DNA from: Lentzea waywayandensis
Lineage (GTDB): Bacteria > Actinomycetota > Actinomycetes > Mycobacteriales > Pseudonocardiaceae
DNA length: 64,000 nt
Direction of reading: 5' to 3'
Assembly: GCF_900115955.1 (NCBI RefSeq)
Contig: NZ_FOYL01000001.1
Location: 372,001-436,000, forward strand
The position numbers and the translations under genes were made by a program. Shown piece by piece: positions 53,924-63,423 of the stretch. Under the pieces are notes generated by a model. That model searched no databases. It saw only the letters and a list, made by a program, of their open reading frames with translations, and was not told the DNA's origin. How positions within the stretch are numbered: the stretch's first letter is position 1; every line of letters starts with the position of its first letter.

Positions 53924-55083
53924 TTGGGACGGTTGGCACGCGCCGGGCTGTACGCGGGCGCATTGATCGGGCCGTTCGGCGGCGCCATCACCACGTCGAT
54001 CCTGCCGGAGATCGGCGCCAGCTTCGGCCGCTCCGCGGGGTCCGCTGCCTCGACGCTGACGTACTACCTCGTGCCGTTCGCCGTGCTGATGCTGGCTTCC
54101 GGCACGCTCGCGCAACGCTGGGTCCACAACGGACTGTCCGGATCGCGTACATCGCCTACGCCGTCACGTCCGCGCTGGCCGCCTCCTCGTGGACGTTCGA
54201 GGTGCTGCTCGCCTCCCGCGCGTTGCAAGGCGCGGCGAACTCGTTCACGACGCCGGTGCTGCTGGCCGTGATCGCGGCCTCGACGCCGAAGGAGAAGCTC
54301 GGGCGTGCGCTCGGGCTGTTCGGGTCGATGCAGGCGGCCGGGCAGACGTCCGCGCCGCTCGTCGGTGGCCTGACCGCCGAGATCGACTGGCGGCTGGCGT
54401 TCGTGGTGATCTCCGTGGTGGCCGTGGGGCTCGCGATCCTGGGTGTGCCGCAGACGGACGCGGAGCCGGAGCGCAATGCCAGTCTGCGCAGTGCCTTCGT
54501 GCCCAGCACGCTGTGGCCCGCGCTCGTCGGTTTCATCGGCTGGGGGTGTCTGGGCGGGTTGTCGTTCCTCGTGGCGTTCCGGCTCGACGACGTCTTCGGG
54601 CTCGGCGCGGGCGAACGCGGTGTGCTGCTCACGGGGTTCGGCGTCGTCGGCTTCGTCACCGCCCGGTTCGTCGGCAAAGCGATCGACCGGTTCGGTGCCG
54701 CGACCACCGCCGTGCTCGGCGCCACGCTCGGAGCGGGCCTCGTCGCGGCGGTCGGCACCACGCCGCTGGCCGCGATCGTCGTCCTCGCGTGGGCGCTGAC
54801 CGGTGCGGCCGCTCAGGGCGTGCTGGTGAGCATCAACGCGTTGGTGTTGCAGAGCGACAACGCCAACAGGGGCGGCAGCGTCAGTGTCGTGCAGTCACTG
54901 CGTTTCATGGGCGCGGCCGCGGCCCCGTTGGCGTTCGTCCCGCTCTACCAGGCCCACCCGTTGCTGGGCTTCCTGGTGCCGGCGGCGCTGCTGATCACGA
55001 TCCCGGCGATCGTCACGTTGTCAGGTCGCGCCGGCGGAACCCGGCGAACCCCGCAGCCAGAAGCACCACCGCGACCACGGTGA
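53924..55083 (+). pseudogene. MFS transporter broken by a single-base frameshift
   Basis: The reading begins at the TTG at 53924 (ARAGLYAGALIGPFGGAITTSILPEI ... LMLASGTLAQRW) and must change frame near 54120-54122 to continue as GPQRTVRIAYIAYAVTSALAASSW and on to 55083. One extra G in the GGG tract would restore LAQRWGPQRTVRIAYIAY. The joined product has about 12 membrane segments and the MFS profile (GRALGLFGSMQAAGQTSAPLVGG, RFVGKAIDRFG). Either a recent mutation or a sequencing error. The end overlaps the convergent ABC permease by 71 bp. Confidence 0.82.
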
Positions 55084-56596
55084 GCCACGCGAGCGGCCCG
55101 AAGGTGATGTCCGGGTACTTCGGGACGTGCGTGAACGGCGAGACGTCGATGACCCACTGGTCGAGCTGCAGGGCCGGGCCGAGCAGCGTGATCACCAGCG
55201 ACGCCGACACCACCGCCCAGCTGACGCCGGTGAGCTGCGGGAACAGTCCGAACAGGACCAGGGCCACGCCCGCGATCACCCAGGCTGCCGGGAGCTGGGC
55301 CAGTGCCGCGCCGAGCATCTGAGGCACGACCGTGCCCAGGTCGTCGATCTGCAGCCCGTAGACCAGGCCCAGCCCGAGTCCGGACGCCGCCAGCACGACC
55401 GCGCCGCCGACCAGGGCGAACACCACGTGCGAGGCGACCCAGCTCCAGCGCGAGACCGGGGTGGCGAGGATCGGCTCCGCGCGGAACGAGGTCTCCTCCG
55501 ACCGCAGCCGCAGGATCGCCTGCACGAGGTAGATCGAGGCGATCAGGCCGATCAACTGGGTGACGGTCGCGAAGAACGCGTCCACCATCGCGTCGGCGCC
55601 GCCGATCTTGCTGACGATCTGCCCGAGCGTCGGGTTGTCCTGCACCATCTGCCCGACGGCCTGGGCGACGCTGCCGTAGATCACGCCCACCGCGAACAAC
55701 GCGATGGACCAGCCGATCAGCGAACCCTTCTGCAGCCGCCACGCGAGCCCGAACGGCGTGCTGATCGTGCTGTGCGGCGGACCGAGCCGGGCCGGGAGCA
55801 GACCGAGCCCGACGTCGCGGCGGGTCACGATGTACGAGGAGACGCCCACCAGCAGGACGAACGCCGCCAGCGGGAGCAGCAGCACCCAGAACCTGTTGTC
55901 CGCGAACGACCGCACGTGCTCGGTCCAGCCGATCGGCGAGAACCAGGTCAGCCACTGCGGGCCCGACTCCCCCGCCGCGTCGCCGGCCGCGCGCAGCAGG
56001 TAGGTGACGCCGAGGAACCCGCCCGCGATCGCGTTGGACACGCGCGAGTTCTCCGAGAGCTGCGCGGTGAGCGCGCTGACGCCGGTGAACACCAGCCCGA
56101 CGCTCGCGGTGGAGAGGCCGAACGCGAAGGCGCCCGCCGGAGCGAGGCCCTTGCCGGTCAGCGCCAACGCCTGAAGCAGACCGATCAGCAGGCTCGTGCC
56201 GCCCGCGACGATCACGGCGGCGGCCAGTGGCGCGTGCCGTCCGACGACCGTGGCCGCGACGAGTTCCGTGCGGCCCGCTTCTTCTTCCGCGCGCGTGTGC
56301 CGGGTGACGACCAACATGGCCATGATCGCGATGAACAGGCCGGAGAAGACGCCCCAGCGCCACACGACCAGGCCGCCGAGCGACGACCAGTCGTGCAACG
56401 GGCCGAGCATCGCCAGGAAGGCGGAGTTCGCGTTCGCGGTGGCGCCGAGCAGGTCCCGCGACTGCTGCGTGTTGTAGAGCTCCTCGAGCGCGGTCGTCGT
56501 CGAGTAGGTGACGCCGGCCAGGAAGAGCACCCAGACGGGCAGCAGGATCCGGTCGCGGCGCAGGGCCAGGCGGACCAGTTGCCAGGTGCCGGTCAT
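55013..56596 (-). CDS. ABC exporter permease (polyketide-antibiotic exporter type)
   Basis: 527 residues from the ATG at 56596, overlapping the ATPase stop (ATGA). About twelve membrane segments in two similar halves: [26 protein letters not shown] starts the first, and [23 protein letters not shown] the second. ABC-2-like proteins of this two-half layout export antibiotics or lipids with a DrrA-type ATPase. Probably controlled by the divergent MarR-like regulator. Confidence 0.9.
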   Translation of the reverse strand: MTGTWQLVRLALRRDRILLPVWVLFLAGVTYSTTTALEELYNTQQSRDLLGATANANSAFLAMLGPLHDWSSLGGLVVWRWGVFSGLFIAIMAMLVVTRHTRAEEEAGRTELVAATVVGRHAPLAAAVIVAGGTSLLIGLLQALALTGKGLAPAGAFAFGLSTASVGLVFTGVSALTAQLSENSRVSNAIAGGFLGVTYLLRAAGDAAGESGPQWLTWFSPIGWTEHVRSFADNRFWVLLLPLAAFVLLVGVSSYIVTRRDVGLGLLPARLGPPHSTISTPFGLAWRLQKGSLIGWSIALFAVGVIYGSVAQAVGQMVQDNPTLGQIVSKIGGADAMVDAFFATVTQLIGLIASIYLVQAILRLRSEETSFRAEPILATPVSRWSWVASHVVFALVGGAVVLAASGLGLGLVYGLQIDDLGTVVPQMLGAALAQLPAAWVIAGVALVLFGLFPQLTGVSWAVVSASLVITLLGPALQLDQWVIDVSPFTHVPKYPDITFGPLAWLTVVAVVLLAAGFAGFRRRDLTT

Positions 56597-57480
56597 TTCA
56601 CGTCCTCGTAGTGGCGCAGGAAGAGCTCCTCCAGGGTCGGCGGCTGCGAGGTCAGCGTGCGCACGCCGGTGGACACGAGCTGCTTGAGCACGAGGTCGAG
56701 CTTGTCCGAGTCGACCTCGAACCGAACGCGGTTGCCCTCGGCCACGAGGTCGTGCACACCGGCCATCGACGTCAGCCCGTTCGGCGGCCCCGCGAGCTCC
56801 GCGGAGATGGACGTGCGGGTCAGGTGCCTCATGTCGGCGAGCGTGCCGGTCTCGACGATGTGGCCGTTGCGGATGATGCTCACCCGATCGCACAGCGCCT
56901 CGGCCTCGGCGAGGATGTGGCTGGAGAGCAGCACCGTGCGGCCGCGCTCGCGTTCGTCGTTGATGCAGGCCTGGAAGACGGACTCCATCAGCGGGTCGAG
57001 GCCCGAGGTCGGTTCGTCGAGGATCAGCAGCTCGACGTCACTCGACAGTGCGGCGACCAGCGCGACCTTCTGCCGGTTGCCCTTGGAGTAGGTGCGGCCC
57101 TTCTTGCGCGGGTCCAGTTCGAAGCGCTCCAGGAGCTCTTCGCGGCGCTGCTTGTTCAAGCCGCCGCGAAGCCGTCCGAGCAGGTCGATGACCTCGCCAC
57201 CGGTCAGGTTGGGCCAGAGGTTGACGTCGCCGGGGACGTAGGCGAGACGGCGGTGCAGTGCCGCGGTGTCCTTCCACGGGTCGCCGCCGAGCAGCCGCGC
57301 GGTGCCGGAGTCGGCACGCAGCAGGCCGAGGAGAACCCGGATCGTCGTCGACTTGCCCGCACCGTTCGGGCCGAGGAAGCCGTGCACCTCACCGGTCTGG
57401 ACGTCCAGGTTGAGATCGTCCAGTGCACGCGTCGAGCCGAAGGTCTTCACCAGGCCCGACACGGATATCGCAGATGTCAT
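56593..57480 (-). CDS. ABC transporter ATP-binding protein (DrrA type)
   Basis: 295 residues. Walker [13 protein letters not shown], signature [15 protein letters not shown], Walker [16 protein letters not shown], switch His in [17 protein letters not shown]. The C-terminal extension ([22 protein letters not shown] ... [20 protein letters not shown]) is typical of DrrA-like drug exporters. Coupled with the permease; divergent from a MarR-like gene across 83 bp that contain an inverted repeat. Confidence 0.94.
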   Translation of the reverse strand: MTSAISVSGLVKTFGSTRALDDLNLDVQTGEVHGFLGPNGAGKSTTIRVLLGLLRADSGTARLLGGDPWKDTAALHRRLAYVPGDVNLWPNLTGGEVIDLLGRLRGGLNKQRREELLERFELDPRKKGRTYSKGNRQKVALVAALSSDVELLILDEPTSGLDPLMESVFQACINDERERGRTVLLSSHILAEAEALCDRVSIIRNGHIVETGTLADMRHLTRTSISAELAGPPNGLTSMAGVHDLVAEGNRVRFEVDSDKLDLVLKQLVSTGVRTLTSQPPTLEELFLRHYEDVK

Positions 57481-57497
57481 GCCCGGTAAGCTACACT

Positions 57498-57518
57498 TCT
57501 TTCACAACTTCGTGAAGG
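57498..57518. promoter_or_regulatory. Candidate operator between ABC exporter and MarR-like gene
   Basis: CTTTCAC-AACTTC-GTGAAGG, 7-bp arms with one mismatch, in an AT-rich stretch 18 bp before the ABC start and about 46 bp before the regulator start. Confidence 0.5.
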
Positions 57519-57563
57519 ACGTAAATTTTGCTCGATCGGCTGACGAAAGGGGAAGATGCCGCC

Positions 57564-58061
57564 GTGACGAGTACTACGGAGCGTGACACGCAGGCGGTGA
57601 GCCAGTTCGTCGAACGGTTCGGCGGGATTCTGGCGGACACCGGCGTTCCGCGCATGCCGGCTCGCATCCTCGCGGCGCTGCTGACGACGGACTCCGGACG
57701 GCTCACCGCGGCCGAGATCGCCGACCTGCTGCAGATCTCCCCTGCGGCGGTGTCGGGCGCGGTGCGCTACCTGACCACCGTCCAGATCGTCAGCCGCGAA
57801 CGCGAGCCCGGATCACGCCGCGACGTCTACCGGATGCGCGACAACGTCTGGTACGAGACGACGTTCCGCAAGGACCAGATGCTGGGCATGATCGACGAGG
57901 TGCTCGGCGAGGGCGTCAAGGCGCTCGGGGCGAACTCCGACGCGGGCTCGCGGCTGGACGAGACGCGCGAGTTCTTCCGGTTCTGCCACAGCGAGCTCGG
58001 CTCGATGCTGGACCGCTGGCGCGTGCACCGCGAAAAGTGGCTGGAAGAGCGTCAGGGCTAG
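57564..58061 (+). CDS. MarR/GbsR-type transcriptional regulator
   Basis: 165 residues from the GTG at 57564 (GGGGAAG about 8 bases upstream). The winged helix is FGGILADTGVPRMPARILAALLTTDSGRLTAAEIADLLQISPAAVSGAVRYL, with a wing ending in SREREPGSRRDVYRM. The helical C terminus (EFFRFCHSELGSMLDRWRVHREKW) should dimerise. This GbsR-like MarR form often sits divergent to ABC drug exporters and represses them, as here. Confidence 0.9.
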   Translation: MTSTTERDTQAVSQFVERFGGILADTGVPRMPARILAALLTTDSGRLTAAEIADLLQISPAAVSGAVRYLTTVQIVSREREPGSRRDVYRMRDNVWYETTFRKDQMLGMIDEVLGEGVKALGANSDAGSRLDETREFFRFCHSELGSMLDRWRVHREKWLEERQG

Positions 58062-58192
58062 TCGGTACGGTCGTGTTCGTGGCGTTCACGAGCAGGTTGT
58101 TCCACGTGAGCTGAGGGGCATGAGGGCGAAGCCGGACGGAGTCGCCCTCCTTCGCATGCCCATCTCACGACACAACCCTGTCTGGAACGCCC

Positions 58193-59005
58193 ATGTCGCT
58201 TTCGCGCGCCCTCGAACTGTCCCTCGACCTGCTGCGCTGCCCGGCCTGCCGGCAGCAGCTGAGCCTCGCTTCCGGCGCTGTGCGCTGCCTGTCAGGCCAC
58301 ACCTTCAACATCGGCCGGCCCGGCTACGTCAGCCTTCTGGCGGACACCCGCGCCACGAGCGGCGACGAACCCGCCATGGTCAGGGCCCGCGACCGGTTCC
58401 TGGCCACCGGCCACTACTCCCCCATCCGCAAGACCATCGCGCGACTGGCGGGCGCCACGTCCGCCACGACCGTGCTGGACGTCGGCTGCGGCACGGGCTA
58501 CTACCTGGCCGGAGTGCTCGACGACCTGCCGGAGGCCCGCGGGCTGGGACTCGACACATCGGTGCGCGCGCTGCGTTCGGCCGCACGTGCCCACGCCCGA
58601 GCAGCCGCCGCGACCTGGGACGTGTTCCGCCCGTTCCCGCTGGCCGACGGGGTGGCGGACGTGGTGCTGAACGTGTTCGCACCGCGCAACCCCGCCGAGT
58701 TCCACCGGGTGCTGCGGGCGGACGGCCGGTTGGTCGTGGTGCGGCCCACCTGGCGGCACCTGGCCGGGCTGCCGAAGTCGGTCGACGTCGACCCGGCGAA
58801 GGAGGAACGCCTGCACCTGGCACTGGACCGGTACTTCGAGGCCGTCGTCACCGAGCACGTGACGTACTCGATGCCGTTGAGCGGGCCGGACGCCGAGGAC
58901 CTGCTCGGGATGACGCCGAGTGCCCGGCACGCGCGCCGCGCAGCGCACGTGCCGGGCACTCAGGTCACCGTCTCGGTGCTGGCCACGGCCTACCGAGCGA
59001 GGTGA
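58193..59005 (+). CDS. RlmA-family 23S rRNA (guanine-N1) methyltransferase
   Basis: 270 residues. An N-terminal zinc ribbon LLRCPACRQQLSLASGAVRCLSGHTFN (Cys3-His) is followed by a Rossmann methyltransferase with VLDVGCGTGYYLAGVL (SAM loop), GLGLDTSVRALRSA and NVFAPRNPAEFHRVLRADGRLVVVRP. This is the RlmA/TlrB family, which methylates G745 or G748 in 23S rRNA; the Gram-positive enzyme (TlrB) gives tylosin resistance. Which base is used cannot be decided here. No macrolide genes nearby. Confidence 0.88.
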   Translation: MSLSRALELSLDLLRCPACRQQLSLASGAVRCLSGHTFNIGRPGYVSLLADTRATSGDEPAMVRARDRFLATGHYSPIRKTIARLAGATSATTVLDVGCGTGYYLAGVLDDLPEARGLGLDTSVRALRSAARAHARAAAATWDVFRPFPLADGVADVVLNVFAPRNPAEFHRVLRADGRLVVVRPTWRHLAGLPKSVDVDPAKEERLHLALDRYFEAVVTEHVTYSMPLSGPDAEDLLGMTPSARHARRAAHVPGTQVTVSVLATAYRAR

Positions 59006-60106
59006 TCAGCCCGTGGTGAGCGTCAGGCCGTACGTCTGGAGGATCTCGTTGACCGGCTGGTAGTAGGTCGTGCCGCCGCTGGTGCAGTCGCCGGAGCCAC
59101 CCGAGGTGACGCCCTGCGCCTGCGTGCCGCTGACCCACGAGCCACCCGAGTCACCGGGCTCCGCGCACACGTTCGTGCGCGTGAGGCCGCTGACCGAGCC
59201 CTCCTGGTAGTTCACGGTCTGGCTCTTGGCCTGGACCTCGCCGCAGTGCCAGCCCGTGGTCGAGCCGGAACGGCAGATCGAGGCGCCGACCGCGGACTCG
59301 GTGTGACCGGACACGATGACGTCGGCGCCGCCGTAGTGGTTCACCTTGGCCGTGGACGTCCAGGACGAGTTGGTGCGCACGAACGAGTAGTCGTTGCCCG
59401 GGAAGGAGGACTTCTCGAACTCGCCCATCGCCGTCCTGTCGACGCCGGTCACCGTGTCGCCGGGCGACCCGCAGTGCCCGGCGGAGACGAAGCCGCCCTC
59501 GACCGCGAAGCCGACGGAGCAGCGTCCGGCGTTGTTGATGTAGTAGGCGTCGCCGCCGCGGGTGTCCTTGAACAACCGCGGTGCCTCGTCGGTCTCGACG
59601 ACCTTCGCGACCGCGCCCGCCTTCTCCACCAGAGTCCGTGCCGCCTGGGTCTGGCCGCGCTTGACGGTGATCGTGACCGCGTTCGCCTTGGTGTCGACGA
59701 ACCAGCCGGTGACCTCGGCCGGAGCCTGCGCCGCGTCCAGCTTCGCCTTGGCCGCGTCGAGGTCACTCGCCTTGTGCGCGACCGTGCGGGGCTCCGCGCC
59801 GAGCTTGCGGAGCCGGTCGGCCTTGGCCGCGTCGGTGACGCCCACGACGAGCTTGCCGATGGACGCGTCGAACCACGCGCCGCCGTAGCTCTCGCCGGCG
59901 AAACCTTCCGCGACCCGCTGCAGGACCGCGGCCGCGCTCTCCTGGTGCAGCCTCTCCGCCGCCTGCCGGGCGTCCAGTCCGAGGTCGCGCTGCATCGCGG
60001 CGAGCAGGTCGGCGGACGGTCCCTCGGCGGCGACGGCGGCAGGGGAGACCGTCGTCGCGAGAGCACCCGCCAACACGGCCACAGCTGCGACAGCCATGCG
60101 CTTCAT
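59006..60106 (-). CDS. Secreted S1-family (streptogrisin-like) serine protease
   Basis: 366 residues from the ATG at 60106, after AAGGAGA. Signal peptide (MAVAAVAVLAGALATTVSPA), an alpha-lytic-protease-type propeptide (residues about 30-180, including RLHQESAAAVLQRVAEGFAG and GWFVDTKANAVTITV), then the chymotrypsin-fold domain with His in FVSAGHCG, Asp in GNDYSFV, Ser in EPGDSGGSWV and paired cysteines. The propeptide folds the protease outside the cell and is cut off. Divergent from the subtilase at 60516; the two are probably part of one secreted protein-degrading set. Confidence 0.94.
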   Translation of the reverse strand: MKRMAVAAVAVLAGALATTVSPAAVAAEGPSADLLAAMQRDLGLDARQAAERLHQESAAAVLQRVAEGFAGESYGGAWFDASIGKLVVGVTDAAKADRLRKLGAEPRTVAHKASDLDAAKAKLDAAQAPAEVTGWFVDTKANAVTITVKRGQTQAARTLVEKAGAVAKVVETDEAPRLFKDTRGGDAYYINNAGRCSVGFAVEGGFVSAGHCGSPGDTVTGVDRTAMGEFEKSSFPGNDYSFVRTNSSWTSTAKVNHYGGADVIVSGHTESAVGASICRSGSTTGWHCGEVQAKSQTVNYQEGSVSGLTRTNVCAEPGDSGGSWVSGTQAQGVTSGGSGDCTSGGTTYYQPVNEILQTYGLTLTTG

Positions 60107-60398
60107 AGGCAATTCTCCTTGATCTTCGGTTCTGTGCAGGGCCGGTGTAACGCCGGACCGGGCAACCGCGATGAGGAGATCAGCTGTGCTGCAACACAGC
60201 GCGTACGACACCGGATGAATGGCGTCCCCAGGCGGCGAACTGCCCGATCAGTTCGTTCCTCCGTCTGGGCGACGCTACTTCGGCATGTCTACCGGACGGT
60301 AGGGTCGATCGAGGGGTGGACCTCGTGGCGTTCGGGTTGATATAGGGAAAGCAAATGCCTTCTCTCGGCCTATTTCCGTGACTGTCCGCAACTGTCGC

Positions 60399-60417
60399 TT
60401 TGACACGAAATGTCAAA
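60399..60417. promoter_or_regulatory. Inverted repeat upstream of the subtilase gene
   Basis: TTTGACA-CGAAA-TGTCAAA, perfect 7-bp arms; a further CTGTCAACAG follows. Placed about 55-70 bp before the -10 box, so an activator site or a second promoter (TTGACA is also a -35 element). Confidence 0.45.
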
Positions 60418-60470
60418 TCTGTCAACAGTTCGCACTCCTCGGCGTATCCCTCTGACCTGCGGTTTAGGGC

Positions 60471-60476
60471 TAGCGT
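60471..60476 (+). promoter_or_regulatory. -10 box of the subtilase gene
   Basis: TAGCGT, about 40 bases before the ATG; gives a normal leader containing the ribosome site AGGGAGA. Confidence 0.4.
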
Positions 60477-60515
60477 GCTGGACACCCTGTTCCCTGCACG
60501 AGGGAGAACCCTGCA

Positions 60516-62312
60516 ATGCGAAGAGTCTTGGGTACGGGACTCGCTGCCGCGGCCGCCGTATGTCTGGCCGCCGCCGTGGTCCCCGCCGCATCAGCTCAAG
60601 AAAACGTGGGGACGATTCTCGGCGCCGACCGCGCCGATGTCGTGAAGGACAGCTACATCGTCTCGCTGAAGGCCGACACGGCGTCGAGGGCCGCCGCACC
60701 GGGCTTGGCGAGCAAGTACGGCGGCCAGGTCGGTCAGGTCTGGCAGCACGCGCTCAACGGCTTCTCGGTGAAGATGACGGCCAAGCAGGCCGCCAAGCTC
60801 GCCGCGGACCCGAAGGTCGCGTTCGTCCAGCAGGACGCCGAGGTGCACGCGCTCGACGTCCAGCAGAACCCGCCGTCCTGGGGCCAGGACCGCGTCGACC
60901 AGCGCGACCTGCCGCTGAGCAACAGCTACCAGTACGACACCACGGCGTCCAACGTGACGGCGTACGTCATCGACACCGGTGTGCGCACCACGCACACGAC
61001 GTTCGGCGGCCGTGCGACGTGGGGCACCAACACCTCCGGTGACGGCAACAACACCGACTGCAACGGTCACGGCACGCACGTCGCCGGCACCATCGCGGGC
61101 TCGCAGTACGGCCTCGCGAAGGCCGCCAAGGTCGTCGCCGTCAAGGTGCTGAACTGCTCCGGCTCCGGCACCACCGCCGGTGTCGTCGGCGGTATCGACT
61201 GGGTGACGGCGAACGCGGTCAAGCCCGCTGTCGCCAACATGTCGCTCGGCGGCGGCGCCGACGCCACCCTGGACGCGGCCGTGCGCCGTTCCATCGCGGC
61301 CGGCGTCACCTACGCCATCGCGTCCGGCAACTCGAACACCGACGCCTGCAGCACCTCGCCGGCACGCGTCACCGAGGCGATCACGGTCAACTCGTCGACG
61401 AACACCGACGCCCGTTCGTCGTTCTCCAACTACGGCTCCTGCACGGACATCTACGCTCCGGGTTCGAACATCGTGTCGGCGTGGAACACCAACGACACCG
61501 CGACGAACAACATCTCCGGTACGTCGATGGCCACCCCGCACGTCGCGGGCGCGGCTGCCCTGTGGCTCGCCACGCACCCGACCGACAGCCCGGCCGCGGT
61601 GTGGAACGGCCTGAACGCCGCCTCCACGCCCAACAAGATCACCAACGTCGGCGCCAACACGCCGAACAAGCTGCTCTACACGCTGTTCGGCGGCGGCCAG
61701 CCGGGCGACCCCTCGGTGACGAACCCCGGCACGCAGACCTCCACGGTCGGCACGGCGGCGTCGTTGCAGCTCTCGGCCAGCGGCGGCACCGCGCCGTACA
61801 CCTGGTCCGTGAGCGGCCTCCCGGCCGGTCTGTCGGCGTCCGCCTCCGGCGCGATCTCCGGCACCCCGACCACGGCGGGCACCTCGTCCGTCACCGCCAC
61901 GGTGACCGATGCCGCGAACAAGACCGGCACGGCGACCTTCTCGTGGGTCGTCAACGCGGTCGGCGGCAGCTGTGACGCCCGGACCAACTCGACCCCGGTC
62001 GCGATTCCGGACCAGGCCACGGTGACCAGCACGATCGTCGTCTCCGGCTGCGCGGGCAACGCGTCGGCCACCTCGTCGATCAAGGTCTCGATCACGCACA
62101 CCTACAAGGGCGACCTCGTGGTCGACCTGATCGCGCCCGACGGCACGGTCGTCAACCTGCACAACCGGTCCGGCGGCTCGGCCGACAACATCAACGAGAC
62201 CTACACCAAGAACCTCTCCGGTGAGGCTGCCAACGGCACCTGGACGCTGCGCGTGCGCGACGCGGCGTTCCTGGACTCCGGCACGTTGAACAACTGGACG
62301 CTCGACGTCTGA
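60516..62312 (+). CDS. Secreted S8-family subtilisin-like protease with Ig-like and P domains
   Basis: 598 residues. Signal peptide (LGTGLAAAAAVCLAAAVVPA), I9 inhibitor propeptide (about 38-115: YIVSLKADTASRAA, FSVKMTAKQAAKLAADPKV), then the subtilase domain with Asp in AYVIDTGVRTTH, His in NGHGTHVAGT and Ser in SGTSMATPHVAGAA. A putative Ig domain follows (SLQLSASGGTAPYTWSVSGL), and a C-terminal proprotein-convertase P domain (SIKVSITHTYKGDLVVDLIA ... DSGTLNNWTLDV). Extracellular proteinase K-like enzyme; the P domain is likely involved in stability or binding. Confidence 0.96.
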   Translation: MRRVLGTGLAAAAAVCLAAAVVPAASAQENVGTILGADRADVVKDSYIVSLKADTASRAAAPGLASKYGGQVGQVWQHALNGFSVKMTAKQAAKLAADPKVAFVQQDAEVHALDVQQNPPSWGQDRVDQRDLPLSNSYQYDTTASNVTAYVIDTGVRTTHTTFGGRATWGTNTSGDGNNTDCNGHGTHVAGTIAGSQYGLAKAAKVVAVKVLNCSGSGTTAGVVGGIDWVTANAVKPAVANMSLGGGADATLDAAVRRSIAAGVTYAIASGNSNTDACSTSPARVTEAITVNSSTNTDARSSFSNYGSCTDIYAPGSNIVSAWNTNDTATNNISGTSMATPHVAGAAALWLATHPTDSPAAVWNGLNAASTPNKITNVGANTPNKLLYTLFGGGQPGDPSVTNPGTQTSTVGTAASLQLSASGGTAPYTWSVSGLPAGLSASASGAISGTPTTAGTSSVTATVTDAANKTGTATFSWVVNAVGGSCDARTNSTPVAIPDQATVTSTIVVSGCAGNASATSSIKVSITHTYKGDLVVDLIAPDGTVVNLHNRSGGSADNINETYTKNLSGEAANGTWTLRVRDAAFLDSGTLNNWTLDV

Positions 62313-62339
62313 GCAGACCAGCTGTAACCGCTGAACGAG

Positions 62340-62371
62340 ACCGCCCCCGGTGCTTCCGCCTCGGGGGCGGT
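62340..62371. terminator. Terminator between subtilase and unknown gene
   Basis: Perfect 10-bp stem ACCGCCCCCG/CGGGGGCGGT with a 12-base loop and a short TTTCC tail; lies between convergent genes. Confidence 0.7.
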
Positions 62372-62376
62372 TTCCT

Positions 62377-63390
62377 TCACCGGCAGCGTTGCGCCGCGTC
62401 GGCCGCGGCCTGGAGCACGACCGGGGGCAGCCCCGGCACGTCCCGCGCCTGCCGCTGCGCCTCGGCGAACACCTCCCGGGCGAGTCCGATCTCCGCGACC
62501 CCGGCGAGCAGGTACAGCTCCTTCACGAAATCGCGCCCGAGCCCGACCTCCCGCCAGTCGGCCACGCCCTGCAAGGCCGCCCCGCACTCCCGCAACGCGT
62601 CCCAGGCGGAGCGGTGATCGCCGGCCTGGCGTTCGAGCTGGGCCAGAACGCACCACCCGACTGCGCGATCCCAGTCACTGTCCGCGAACGGAAGCGCCTC
62701 CCGCTGGGTCCGCGCCGCCTCCGCGAACTCCCCGAGATCCGCGAGCTCGTAGCGCAACTGGTTCAACGTGCCGATGTCCCTCGAACGGCTCAGCGCCCAC
62801 CGGTCCAGCTCGGCACGGGCCAGCTCCCGCTCCCCCGCCAGCTTCGCGCGCTCGACCCACGTCAGCGGGTCCTCGTCACCGGGATCGCGCGGGAACCACT
62901 CGTGGCGGCCCTCCAGCCACTCCCGCACGTCCTCGTCGTCCACCTCCCGGTCGAGGAGGAACTCCAGCACCTCGTCCCGGTCGGGGTGCTCGCTCGCCCG
63001 CACGTACGCGACCGTCGCCTCGGCACCGGCGGCGAACACGTGCTCCTGGTCGTAGCCGCACCAGGTGTCGAAGTTGGCGCGCTTGATCGCGTGCTGCCGC
63101 CACACGTCCTCGACCTGCCCGTGCACGGCCAGCAGAAAGCCTGCCAGCCGGGCCTCCTCGCCGATGCCCTGGAACGGCGCGTTGCGACGGCACAACGCCT
63201 CCTGCTCGGCCAGGAACCGCAGTAGCGGCAGGTCGTCGGGCCGTCGGTCGTACTGCAACGCCCACAGCACCTTCGCGCGCGGCACCTCGTTCGCGTCGCT
63301 GCCGTCTTTGGTGCTCTCGTAGCGCAGTTCCTGCCACGCCGCCGCTGACTCCCGCATGCGCGCGAGGTCGCGCCGTGCCGCCTCCATCAC
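62377..63390 (-). CDS. Hypothetical protein, all-helical, TPR-like
   Basis: 337 residues from the GTG at 63390 (ATG three bases later also possible). Not recognised as a named family. It is rich in Ala, Glu, Arg and Trp and seems all-helical. The C-terminal 140 residues (RELARAELDRWALSRSRDIG, LADLGEFAEAARTQREALPF, AWDALRECGAALQG, LLAGVAEIGLAREVFAEAQR) look like degenerate tetratricopeptide pairs. The middle DREVDDEDVREWLEGRHEWFPRDPGDE is very acidic. No signal or membrane segment. Divergent from clpS with only 33 bp between the starts. Confidence 0.75.
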   Translation of the reverse strand: MMEAARRDLARMRESAAAWQELRYESTKDGSDANEVPRAKVLWALQYDRRPDDLPLLRFLAEQEALCRRNAPFQGIGEEARLAGFLLAVHGQVEDVWRQHAIKRANFDTWCGYDQEHVFAAGAEATVAYVRASEHPDRDEVLEFLLDREVDDEDVREWLEGRHEWFPRDPGDEDPLTWVERAKLAGERELARAELDRWALSRSRDIGTLNQLRYELADLGEFAEAARTQREALPFADSDWDRAVGWCVLAQLERQAGDHRSAWDALRECGAALQGVADWREVGLGRDFVKELYLLAGVAEIGLAREVFAEAQRQARDVPGLPPVVLQAAADAAQRCR

Positions 63391-63411
63391 GGGTCCATTG
63401 TGGCGCTGTCG

Positions 63412-63417
63412 CATACT
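63412..63417 (+). promoter_or_regulatory. -10 box of leaderless clpS transcript
   Basis: CATACT, 6 bases before the clpS ATG; same spacing as the other leaderless genes of the window though the first base is C. Confidence 0.4.
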
Positions 63418-63423
63418 TCATCC

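Larger units (their letters stand above)
60107..60515. other. Divergent promoter region between two secreted proteases
   Basis: 409 bp, AT-richer than the flanks and without a supported gene. It holds the TTTGACA inverted repeat at 60399-60417, several CTGTC motifs around it, and TAGCGT at 60471-60476 as likely -10 of the subtilase gene. Confidence 0.55.

Noticed and set aside
58090..58175. Imperfect inverted repeat with GGGCATG/CATGCCC and GGGCGA/TCGCCC arms
   Set aside because: Interrupted stem with a long loop; could be a terminator of the MarR-like gene but too irregular to call.
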